The notes beneath the pieces were generated by a model. The model was not told where the DNA came from, made no database searches, and was given only the letters and a program-made list of their open reading frames with translations. A stretch of 64,000 nt of DNA. It comes from UBA3478 sp964217345. GTDB lineage: Bacteria > Bacteroidota > Bacteroidia > Flavobacteriales > Flavobacteriaceae. Made by a program: the position numbers and the translations under genes. Every line of letters begins with the position of its first letter. Positions within the stretch are counted from its first letter, which is position 1. Where the stretch lies: assembly GCA_964217345.1 (NCBI GenBank), contig CAXPJI010000036.1, positions 1 through 64,000 of the forward strand, in the 5' to 3' direction. This document shows positions 27,137-34,564 of this stretch, in pieces.

Positions 27137-27517
27137 TTAGAATAATTCTTCATCGCGTTCAATCATCAAAATTGCAGATTGTGGTACGATGAAATACTTT
27201 TCATTTTTATACTGAACCTCATAGGCTGAGTGCTGAAGAAATACGGCTAAGTCTCCTTCTCTAACTTGAAGCGGCACGTAGTTTACTCTTTGTTCAGCGG
27301 CCTTCCATGGCTCGTCTTCTTCTGTTGCATTAGGAATGGGATAACCTGGCCCAGACTTTACAATATAACCGTATTGAATCTTCTCCTTCTCCTTAACTCC
27401 TGGCGGAAGATATAATCCACTCGCCGTACGTTCAGACTCTTTTCTAGGTTTAACTAACACACGGTCACCAATTACTTGAATACGATCCAAAGCTGATAAG
27501 CTATCTGTATTTCGCAT
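27137..27517 (-). CDS. GroES-like co-chaperonin family protein (orphan)
   Basis: This 126-residue protein has the Cpn10 fold pattern. DRVLVKPRKESERTASGLYLPPGVKEKEKIQYGYIVKSGPG covers residues 17-60 with the mobile-loop position, and the closing barrel is VREGDLAVFLQHSAYEVQYKNEKYFIVPQSAILMI. It is about 30 residues longer than canonical GroES because of an insertion after the first half (YPIPNATEEDEPWKAAEQRVNYVPL). No groEL is adjacent; the neighbour is a membrane protein. It is probably a second, specialised Cpn10 homologue rather than the housekeeping co-chaperonin. A TATCTTTG box lies 27 bases upstream of its start. Confidence 0.85.
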   Translation of the reverse strand: MRNTDSLSALDRIQVIGDRVLVKPRKESERTASGLYLPPGVKEKEKIQYGYIVKSGPGYPIPNATEEDEPWKAAEQRVNYVPLQVREGDLAVFLQHSAYEVQYKNEKYFIVPQSAILMIERDEELF

Positions 27518-27544
27518 AGTAAATCCTTACATTTAGTTGTAACT

Positions 27545-27552
27545 CAAAGATA
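27545..27552 (-). promoter_or_regulatory. Possible -7 promoter box for the GroES-like gene
   Basis: On the minus strand this reads TATCTTTG, an exact TAnnTTTG match, 27 bases before the ATG of the GroES-like gene. It directly abuts the start codon of the divergent lipoprotein gene at 27553. Confidence 0.4.
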
Positions 27553-28761
27553 ATGGCAAAACCTGTTTTATCCTTCCTCATTATTGCGCTTAGCTTTTCG
27601 ATGCTTTCGTGCACTCAACCTACACCCCTCGAACAAGCCCTCATCGACGCTGAATTCAAAGTAAAAAAGGTCCTCGACTTGGCCGATGAACACGAAGTTC
27701 AAATTAGATACACCCAAATAAAAAGAAGAGAAAATAATCTCCCCGAATTCACAACCTATTCCCTATTTGAGGATAGTAAAACTTATTTCTATCCGGCATC
27801 AACTGCTAAACTTCCTGTGGCTGCCCTAGCGCTTCAACGAATAAGAGATTTACAAGCTGAAGGTGTAGCTATTGATAGAAACACCCCCTTTCACATTAGA
27901 GATCGAAATAATCATCCGATCGCCCTTGAAGACAGTACCGCTTTGAGTGGAACCTTAAGTATCGCTCATCTGATTAAAAAGATCTTTCTGGTAAGTGATA
28001 ACGATGCTTACAATTACCTCTTTGACTTTTTAGGCACCGATTACATCAATAGCCAACTAAGAGATAAAGGATTAAAGGAGACTTCAATTCATCACAAATT
28101 TTTATTTGGGGCAGACAATAATACCACTTGGGAGTATTACTTCTTACACGAACAAGATACCCTTTACAAGCAGCAAAGCATTCATGCCAAGGAGCTCATA
28201 AGCAATGGAAATCTAAAGAAGATGATCAAGGGGGTCGGATACCTAGACGACAACGAGTTAGTTAATGAGCCCTTCGATTTCTCAAAGAAAAATCGCATCA
28301 GTATTCAGGATCTGGAGGGAATTTTAAAACGGATTGTTTTTCCTGAAATCTTTGATTCAGATGAACGCTTCGATTTACTTGAAGAGGACTACGAGTTTCT
28401 ACAGTATTGGATGAGTCGAAACACCCTTGAAAGTAATGACCCCGACTATAGTAGTGACCCCGATCTTTATGATAGTTACGTCAAGTTCTTTATTTACGGA
28501 GACCAAAAGGGGACGATGACCGATGAGGTAAGAATCTTCAATAAAGTCGGAGATGCTTATGGTACTCTTACCGAAACCGCGTACATCCAAGACCGAGCAT
28601 CAGCTATTGAATTTCTGCTCACAGCCACTGTTCATGTCAATGAAAATCAAATTTTCAATGACAATATTTATGAATACGATTCGATCGGATTTCCCTTTAT
28701 TGCCGGCCTAGGTCGAGCGATCCTCAACTACGAACGCAATGGAGTAAATCAAAAAAAATAA
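27553..28761 (+). CDS. Class A beta-lactamase-like serine hydrolase, lipoprotein
   Basis: This 402-residue lipoprotein (SFSMLSCTQ lipobox) has the serine-hydrolase motifs of the class A beta-lactamase/PBP fold. PASTAKLPVAAL near residue 88 gives S-x-x-K, FLVSDNDAYNYLF near 150 gives S-D-N, and RIFNKVGDAYGTL near 325 stands in the K-T-G position as KVG. An insert of acidic residues (DLLEEDYEFLQYW) lies before the last motif. The protein is longer than a true class A enzyme (about 290) and is more likely an uncharacterised envelope hydrolase or transpeptidase relative than a resistance factor. It is divergent from the GroES-like gene with 35 bases between starts. Confidence 0.85.
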   Translation: MAKPVLSFLIIALSFSMLSCTQPTPLEQALIDAEFKVKKVLDLADEHEVQIRYTQIKRRENNLPEFTTYSLFEDSKTYFYPASTAKLPVAALALQRIRDLQAEGVAIDRNTPFHIRDRNNHPIALEDSTALSGTLSIAHLIKKIFLVSDNDAYNYLFDFLGTDYINSQLRDKGLKETSIHHKFLFGADNNTTWEYYFLHEQDTLYKQQSIHAKELISNGNLKKMIKGVGYLDDNELVNEPFDFSKKNRISIQDLEGILKRIVFPEIFDSDERFDLLEEDYEFLQYWMSRNTLESNDPDYSSDPDLYDSYVKFFIYGDQKGTMTDEVRIFNKVGDAYGTLTETAYIQDRASAIEFLLTATVHVNENQIFNDNIYEYDSIGFPFIAGLGRAILNYERNGVNQKK

Positions 28762-28801
28762 AAAGCCTTTATCTTAGCTAGACCTCATAAATACATCTAT
28801 C

Positions 28802-31114
28802 ATGAGAACACTTTTTTTAATTGTCTTAAGCCTTTTTAGCAATAGTATCATCGCTCAGAAGAAACAACCGATCGACTCTATTGTTACAGAAATTGAGTCT
28901 TCAAAGGGAATGCTTAGCACCTATTTTGATGAAAGCAAACAAAAGCTGTTTCTTCAATTCAACGACTCGGTACTTAAAAAGCCGCTACTGATGGTTAGTC
29001 GCTATGTACAATTGCCTTCGGGGTATTCAGCCTATCGAAATGCAGGATCAAAAACCGCAGAACAAATCATTCAATTCGAAAAACAAGGGAGTCGAATTTT
29101 ACTAAAACAGGTTTCCTATATCAATAATGCAGAAGCTTCAGATCCGATCTATCAAAGTGTGGTTAACAACCACCTTAACCCTATTCTAGCCAGCTTTGAA
29201 AAAGAGAATATGGAAGAAGGTGAAAACCTTATTGATGTCAGTGAGTTTTTCTCTAAAGACTCTCCAAGTTTTAATGTGGTGGGAGAAACCCAAAAGAAGT
29301 CTTTTAAAATCGGAGGACTAGATAAAAAAAGATCATTTATCGATAAGGCTAGGAGTTATCCAAGAAATACAGAGATCACGCATACCCTAACCTATCCGGC
29401 AGGTAGTCCGCCTCGAGGTAATCAATCTGAAACCCTCACGTTTCAAATGAATCATTCGATCATTGCACTTCCAGAAAATCCAATGCCTGTTCGATATACA
29501 GATCACAGAGTAGGTTGGTTTTCGCTAGAGAAATACAATTACTCCTCAGAGGCTTTAAAGTCTGATAATTATCGTGTAGCAGTACGCTGGAGAATGGAGC
29601 CTAAAGATGAGGCTGCCTATCTACGCGGTGAACTTGTTGAGCCTAAAAAACCGATTGTATTTTATTTGGACCCAGCTACACCTCTAAAATGGAGACCTTA
29701 TTTCAAAAAGGGGATTGAAGACTGGAACCAAGCTTTTGAAAAAGCAGGGTTCAAAAACGCTGTGATTGCCAAAGATCCTCCGAGTAAAGAAGAAGATCCT
29801 GACTTCAGCCCTGAAGATGTAAGATATTCGGTGGTACGTTACGTAGCCTCAACCACGCGAAACGCCACTGGACCAAGCGTTAAAGATCCTCGTACGGGAG
29901 AGATTCTAGAAAGTGACGTCATCTGGTACCACAACCACTTACGCTCGTATCGAAACCGATATCTACTTGAGACCGGAGCCGCCAATCCTAAGGCACGCAC
30001 CTTAAACACCCCTGAAGAAGAAATCGGTGAAATGATGCGTCGGGTAATTGCTCATGAAGTGGGTCATGCGCTCGGCTTACCTCACAACATGAAGGCAAGC
30101 TCTGCTTATCCTGTAGACTCCCTTCGCTCAGGTAGTTTCACTCAAAAGATGGGAATAGCTGCGACCATTATGGATTACGCTAGGTACAATTATATCGCTC
30201 AGCCTGGGGATGAGAATATTCGATTTGTCCGCCAAATGGGACCTTACGATGATTATGCGATTGAATGGGGGTATCGCTACTTCCCAGGCCAAGAACATGA
30301 TGAAATTAAATCAAAGTTGGCCGCCTTTGTCAGTGAGCGTAACCTCAACCCTATCTATCAATTCGGAAGCGGAGGAACCGATCCTGATTCACAAACCGAA
30401 AATATCGGGGATGATCCAATCAAAGCAACTGCCTACGGACTATCGAACCTCAAAATTGTTGCAAAAAATCTAGAAGATTGGACCACTGAAGACGGACAAA
30501 ACTTCGACGACCTCAAAGAGCTCTATTTAGAAATGGTAAGCGTTTACCGCCGATATATTTATCATGTCGCTAATCTTGTAGGCGGAGTTCGTGAAACCCG
30601 TGCAGTTAAAGGTCAGATTGAACAGGTGTATGAAAATGTTCCTAGATCAGAACAACTAATGGCACTCAACACCCTACAAAGAGAAGTTTGGAATAGCCCA
30701 ATGTGGCTCCTCGACCCAGCCCTGATTTCACAATTCGAAGACGAGGGTCGATTACCTCTTATCGGCAACCTACAAAAAGCACTAGTTCATCGACTATTGA
30801 GCACTAACAAACTCAATCAGATGATTTCAAGTGCGGCAAGTGTAAAAGGAAACCCCTTGAGCACCAAGGATCTGATAAATACCCTCACTAATCAAATCGT
30901 TAAAGAGGCAAAATCTTTAGACGCACTTCAAAAAGGACTGCAGATCTCACTTGTCGAACGACTCATCGAATTAAAAGATGACGAAAAAGCCAACTCTGTA
31001 GTGCGGGCTGAAGCCTTCGATGCTCTTAGTGAACTTAGATCTCATTTTAAATCAAGACAAAAAAGCAGCGACCATTTTCACTTTGCATTTTATCTAGCGG
31101 AGAACGCTCTGTAG
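28802..31114 (+). CDS. Secreted zinc-dependent metalloprotease (DUF5117/DUF4953 type)
   Basis: This 770-residue protein has a signal peptide ending near SNSIIAQ. The N-terminal half is the DUF5117-like region (LLMVSRYVQLPSGYSAYRNAGSKTAEQIIQFEKQG in two blocks). The catalytic metzincin motif is HEVGHALGLPHNMKAS at residues 418 onward, giving HExxHxxGxxHN with three His ligands. The upstream segment VVRYVASTTRNATGPSVKDPRTGEI and the downstream TIMDYARYNY (Met-turn) support an active protease. A helical C-terminal DUF4953-type region ends the protein. It is predicted to degrade proteins outside the cytoplasm. It overlaps the convergent SGNH gene by 21 bases at the 3' end. Confidence 0.9.
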   Translation: MRTLFLIVLSLFSNSIIAQKKQPIDSIVTEIESSKGMLSTYFDESKQKLFLQFNDSVLKKPLLMVSRYVQLPSGYSAYRNAGSKTAEQIIQFEKQGSRILLKQVSYINNAEASDPIYQSVVNNHLNPILASFEKENMEEGENLIDVSEFFSKDSPSFNVVGETQKKSFKIGGLDKKRSFIDKARSYPRNTEITHTLTYPAGSPPRGNQSETLTFQMNHSIIALPENPMPVRYTDHRVGWFSLEKYNYSSEALKSDNYRVAVRWRMEPKDEAAYLRGELVEPKKPIVFYLDPATPLKWRPYFKKGIEDWNQAFEKAGFKNAVIAKDPPSKEEDPDFSPEDVRYSVVRYVASTTRNATGPSVKDPRTGEILESDVIWYHNHLRSYRNRYLLETGAANPKARTLNTPEEEIGEMMRRVIAHEVGHALGLPHNMKASSAYPVDSLRSGSFTQKMGIAATIMDYARYNYIAQPGDENIRFVRQMGPYDDYAIEWGYRYFPGQEHDEIKSKLAAFVSERNLNPIYQFGSGGTDPDSQTENIGDDPIKATAYGLSNLKIVAKNLEDWTTEDGQNFDDLKELYLEMVSVYRRYIYHVANLVGGVRETRAVKGQIEQVYENVPRSEQLMALNTLQREVWNSPMWLLDPALISQFEDEGRLPLIGNLQKALVHRLLSTNKLNQMISSAASVKGNPLSTKDLINTLTNQIVKEAKSLDALQKGLQISLVERLIELKDDEKANSVVRAEAFDALSELRSHFKSRQKSSDHFHFAFYLAENAL

Positions 31115-31762
31115 TGATTCTAAAATGATAGGCTCAAGGACCTTATAACCGCTGTCATTGGGGTGAACCGTATCGTATCCAAGTTCGCTTATTAATCCCC
31201 CTTCTGCATCGACGGTTGAGGCATAGTAATCGACGTAGGTTACCTGATGTTTCTCAGTAAGAGTTCGCAATAATTCGTTGAGTTTAGTGACTTTTTCACG
31301 AGGCAGAATTTCGGGTCTCCACGGGAAGTTATTGGCAGGCAATACAGAACACACTAGCGGATGTATTCCATGAGCATTAGCCAATTCAACCATCGATTCG
31401 ATGTTGGCTGCGATATCTTCTAAAGAAATAGGACCTGTATTTTCGGCAATGTCATTAATACCGGCGAGGATGACCACCGCTTTAGGTTTTAAATCGATGA
31501 CATCTTGCCTAAATCGCAGCAACATTTGCGGGGTGGTTTGGCCGCCAATCCCTCGATTCACAAAAGAGTTCTCGGTGAAAAAATGAGGTCGCATATCGAC
31601 CCATCCTTGAGTAATTGAATTTCCCATGAAAACAGCTTCTACAAGCTTTCCTTCTGCCACCACTTGCTGATTCTTTTCTTTAAAAAAGTTCATATTGGCC
31701 CAATCTTGCGAAAAGCCCGATAAACTGCTCGCTAAACAAATACACAGAAAAAGATTTTTCAT
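31094..31762 (-). CDS. Secreted SGNH/GDSL hydrolase
   Basis: This 222-residue protein has a signal peptide cut near SLSGFSQ. SGNH blocks are in order: FMGNSITQGW (catalytic Ser) near residue 47, RGIGGQTTPQMLLRF (Gly) near 72, ILAGINDIAENTG (Asn) near 100 and DTVHPNDSGY (Asp/His) near 197. The family holds esterases and acetyl-esterases on sugars and lipids. It is the last gene of a four-gene operon (34439 to 31094) with two DUF1080 proteins and a Gfo/Idh/MocA enzyme, and its ATG follows that gene's stop with no gap. This suggests carbohydrate deacylation, by context only. Confidence 0.9.
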   Translation of the reverse strand: MKNLFLCICLASSLSGFSQDWANMNFFKEKNQQVVAEGKLVEAVFMGNSITQGWVDMRPHFFTENSFVNRGIGGQTTPQMLLRFRQDVIDLKPKAVVILAGINDIAENTGPISLEDIAANIESMVELANAHGIHPLVCSVLPANNFPWRPEILPREKVTKLNELLRTLTEKHQVTYVDYYASTVDAEGGLISELGYDTVHPNDSGYKVLEPIILESLQSVLR

Positions 31763-33100
31763 TTAAAAGGCTCTATAATTTCCAGATAAAAATTCATTCA
31801 CCTCAGCCTCTTCAAAAGCAGAATTCACTTTATCGTAGTGCAGCGTGCGACCCGGGAATCGTCCTGCAATTACTCCAAGTAAAATGGTTTCTGTCAATCT
31901 AGCTCCATACTCAAAAGGGGCAGTACAATCGGTCTTGCCTAAACAAGCATCGATGAACTGACGGTAGTGCAGGGGTGACTCTTCAGTATAATTGCGAATC
32001 GGTTCTCCCAAACTATTTTCAGGATCGTACTGAGCAATATCATAATCTTTATAAGCGCCATCGATAATCCAACGAGGTAACTCCATAAAGTGGGGCAACA
32101 GTAATCGTTCGCCATTTTCTCCGATGAACATAGCCCCTTGATCCGGCAATTGATCACCATTAGGTAGTTCGAGAAGTTCAGAAGCCTCAGGACCTTCAAC
32201 TCCGTCATACCAAACCCATTCGAACGAAGGTGTGGTATAATTAGTTCCTTCGAAGGTGTAGTGAACGATATTTCTTTCTGGATATCCATAACCGTTCGAT
32301 GGTCTACAATTATTAGTAATCGTCGAAGGCACTCCTAATTCGAGGGCGTTGTAGGGAGTATCAAAAATATGGACCCCCATGTCTCCGAGTGTGGCACATC
32401 CGTAATCCATGAGTTTTCTCCAATTCATCGGGTGATAATAGCCCTCTTTGTAGTCTCGCTGCTTCGAAGTCCCCAACCACAAGTTCCAATCTAAAGTTGC
32501 AGGAACTGGGTCAGAACCTTCTGGAATTATCCCATCATATCCCCAATTTTTATTCGACCAAGCGATCACTTTTGAAACTTTCCCGATGATTCCGCCGCGA
32601 ATAAGCAGGGTAGCAAGTTTGTAGTCATAAAAAGAATGTACCTGAATTCCCATCTGAGTAACCAACCCTTTCTCTGATGCCACCTTACTCATTTCCCTTG
32701 ATTCAGAAACGTAATGCGACAAGGGCTTTTGACAATACACTGACTTATCATACTCCATAGCTAAAAGTGAGGCGGGGGCATGCGTGTGGTCGGGGGTTGA
32801 AACAACCACGGCATCGAACCCACCAGAAAATTCACTCATCATTTGACGGTAATCAGAGAACAACTTCGCCTCTGGAAAAAGCTTGGCAGCAGCCTGAAGA
32901 TTATTCTGATCTACATCGCACAAGGCAGACACTACTACTTGCGGATGCGTAGCAATCGCCTTCAAATCTTCAAACCCCATATTTCCAACTCCAATATGTG
33001 CCGTTCTAATTTGTTTTTCTGCTCCAACACAAGACCATACTGGCAATACTGCTGCACCAGCAAGCAAGGTTGATGTTTTTAAAAATGTTCGTTTATCCAT
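31763..33100 (-). CDS. Exported Gfo/Idh/MocA family NAD(P)-dependent oxidoreductase
   Basis: This 445-residue protein has an N-terminal Rossmann domain (RTAHIGVGNMGFEDLKAI near residue 32, then VVVSTPDHTHAPASL and KSVYCQKPLSHYVSES). The last motif is the conserved EKP-like loop, here with Gln. The GFO_IDH_MocA C-terminal domain includes WRKLMDYGCATLGDMGVHIFD, near the catalytic region. The signal DKRTFLKTSTLLAGAAVL is a Tat-like leader with KR instead of RR and a Cys at the end (PVWSC) that could be lipidated. Export after cofactor binding is known for glucose-fructose oxidoreductase of Zymomonas. It lies between a DUF1080 gene (2-base gap) and the SGNH gene (no gap), suggesting sugar oxidation at C3. 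Confidence 0.92.
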   Translation of the reverse strand: MDKRTFLKTSTLLAGAAVLPVWSCVGAEKQIRTAHIGVGNMGFEDLKAIATHPQVVVSALCDVDQNNLQAAAKLFPEAKLFSDYRQMMSEFSGGFDAVVVSTPDHTHAPASLLAMEYDKSVYCQKPLSHYVSESREMSKVASEKGLVTQMGIQVHSFYDYKLATLLIRGGIIGKVSKVIAWSNKNWGYDGIIPEGSDPVPATLDWNLWLGTSKQRDYKEGYYHPMNWRKLMDYGCATLGDMGVHIFDTPYNALELGVPSTITNNCRPSNGYGYPERNIVHYTFEGTNYTTPSFEWVWYDGVEGPEASELLELPNGDQLPDQGAMFIGENGERLLLPHFMELPRWIIDGAYKDYDIAQYDPENSLGEPIRNYTEESPLHYRQFIDACLGKTDCTAPFEYGARLTETILLGVIAGRFPGRTLHYDKVNSAFEEAEVNEFLSGNYRAF

Positions 33101-33102
33101 GG

Positions 33103-33855
33103 TTATAATTCTTTAATTTTTACGGTTTTGAACCATAGCTCACTGCCGTGATCTTGTAATCCAATAAACCCCTTCGTGTATTTGCCATAATCTTCGGCCA
33201 TTCCCCATTTACCTTCATTTTTTCTTTGATTCCAATCTTCTGACCAAGGAATAAACTCGAGCATTACCTCTCCGTTCAAATAATAGATTACTTTTTCAGG
33301 GGTGAATCGAATGGTGGTGCTATTCCATGAACCGGCTGGATGCAAAGTCTTTCCTTCTTTAGGAGTATACATTCCATAATCTGCACCCGTAGATTGAATG
33401 GGCTGTAATTTTTCAGGATGATCGGTGATACCTATACTTCGATTGTAGTCTTCAATGTCATGAAAGTCAGTATAATGCAAATCATCGATCAGTTGATACT
33501 CAGGAGCAACTTCAGGAATTCCAGAATATCCCTCTTTGATGTGATAGAAAATACCGCTGTTTCCGCCAGGAGGGATTTTCCACTCTACGTAGAGCTCAAA
33601 ATTCTCAAACTCTTTGGCACCGTAAATCAAATCTCTACTCCCCTGGTAGTCGTAGTCTGATTCGGATATAAACTCGGTTTTAAAGGTCATCAATGAATCT
33701 ACGATGGCCCATCCTGGAGGTAAGCCTTCTCCGTTATAGGCCCGCCATCCATCGAGGCTCGTACCATCAAAGAGGTAGGTCCACTCCGAAGTTTTTGAAG
33801 GCTCTGAACAAGAGTATAATAACCCAATACATATCAGTGCAATTACCTTTTTCAT
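33103..33855 (-). CDS. DUF1080 (3-keto-disaccharide hydrolase family) lipoprotein
   Basis: This 250-residue protein of the 3keto-disac_hyd/DUF1080 family has a concanavalin-like beta-sandwich. The lipobox is GLLYSCSEP. Family motifs are LFDGTSLDGWRAYNGEGLPPGW near residue 28, ELYVEWKIPPGGNSGIFYHI near 85, PEYQLIDDLHY near 116 and the last strand LQDHGSELWFKTVKIKEL. Members hydrolyse or lyse glycosides oxidised at C3. Its ATG overlaps the stop of the other DUF1080 gene by four bases. The adjacent oxidoreductase could supply the 3-keto substrate. Confidence 0.93.
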   Translation of the reverse strand: MKKVIALICIGLLYSCSEPSKTSEWTYLFDGTSLDGWRAYNGEGLPPGWAIVDSLMTFKTEFISESDYDYQGSRDLIYGAKEFENFELYVEWKIPPGGNSGIFYHIKEGYSGIPEVAPEYQLIDDLHYTDFHDIEDYNRSIGITDHPEKLQPIQSTGADYGMYTPKEGKTLHPAGSWNSTTIRFTPEKVIYYLNGEVMLEFIPWSEDWNQRKNEGKWGMAEDYGKYTKGFIGLQDHGSELWFKTVKIKEL

Positions 33856-34439
33856 AGTTCAGTGATTTTAAGGTTTTTCCAAAGTACTTTGATTCCTCCG
33901 CCTGAATGAATCTGAAGCGCAATACCTCCTTTACCATCTCCTATTTTCTCATCGGTGATATCGACCATTTCATGTCCATTCAAGAAGGTTTGAACTCGGT
34001 CTCCGATACATAGAATTTTCATTGTATTCCATTCTCCCATTTTAAGGTATTTATCCTTTTCAGGGTCAGGTTTAATGAGCCAACCCCTACCATAAGATTC
34101 ATAAATACCCCCTGTATCACTCCCAGGGGGAGCAACCTCAACTTGCCATCCGTTCACTATAGTACCGTCAACCGTTGACCGAAAAAAGACCCCACTATTA
34201 CCATCAGCCTCTTGTTTGAATTCTAACTCTAGCAAGAAATCATCGTAGGAGGCATCTGTAGTTAGGTAACCATATTCAGCATCAGGACCACTTTCGCAAA
34301 TAAGTAGACCGTCAGAGACATACCATTTTTCGGTACCATTAATCGTCCATCCCTCAAGGTCTTTACCATTAAAAATAGAATGCTGTGAATACCCCAGAAA
34401 GGTGGTTAAAATCATCAAAAAGCTAAGCAGTTGTTTCAT
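33852..34439 (-). CDS. Second DUF1080 family protein, secreted
   Basis: This 195-residue DUF1080 beta-sandwich protein has a signal peptide cut near FLGYSQ, without a lipobox Cys. Motifs include IFNGKDLEGWTINGTEKW, LLELEFKQEADGNSGVFFRS, NGWQVEVAPPGSDTGGIY, MGEWNTMKILCIGDRVQTFLNGH and LQIHSGGGIKVLWKNLKITEL. It is shorter than its operon partner and lacks that protein's insert. It is the first gene of the four-gene operon and is divergent from nagB, with 125 bases between starts. Having two forms, one secreted and one lipid-anchored, may reflect different glycoside substrates. Confidence 0.92.
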   Translation of the reverse strand: MKQLLSFLMILTTFLGYSQHSIFNGKDLEGWTINGTEKWYVSDGLLICESGPDAEYGYLTTDASYDDFLLELEFKQEADGNSGVFFRSTVDGTIVNGWQVEVAPPGSDTGGIYESYGRGWLIKPDPEKDKYLKMGEWNTMKILCIGDRVQTFLNGHEMVDITDEKIGDGKGGIALQIHSGGGIKVLWKNLKITEL

Positions 34440-34499
34440 TAAATTAGGGTTAGTTTGTTATAAAATTGACAAAAACTGGGAAAGAAATTAAAAAAAAGT

Positions 34500-34529
34500 T
34501 TGTTCCGAAGCGATTAAAATTTACATTTC
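34500..34529 (+). promoter_or_regulatory. Candidate Bacteroidetes promoter for nagB
   Basis: A TTG (34500-34502) is followed after exactly 19 bases by TACATTTC (34522-34529), matching the -33/-7 pattern TTG-N19-TAnnTTTG at all but the last base. The ATG lies 35 bases further, which leaves a short leader. Confidence 0.5.
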
Positions 34530-34564
34530 TGCAAAATACCTACCCAATAATTGAGACCACATTT

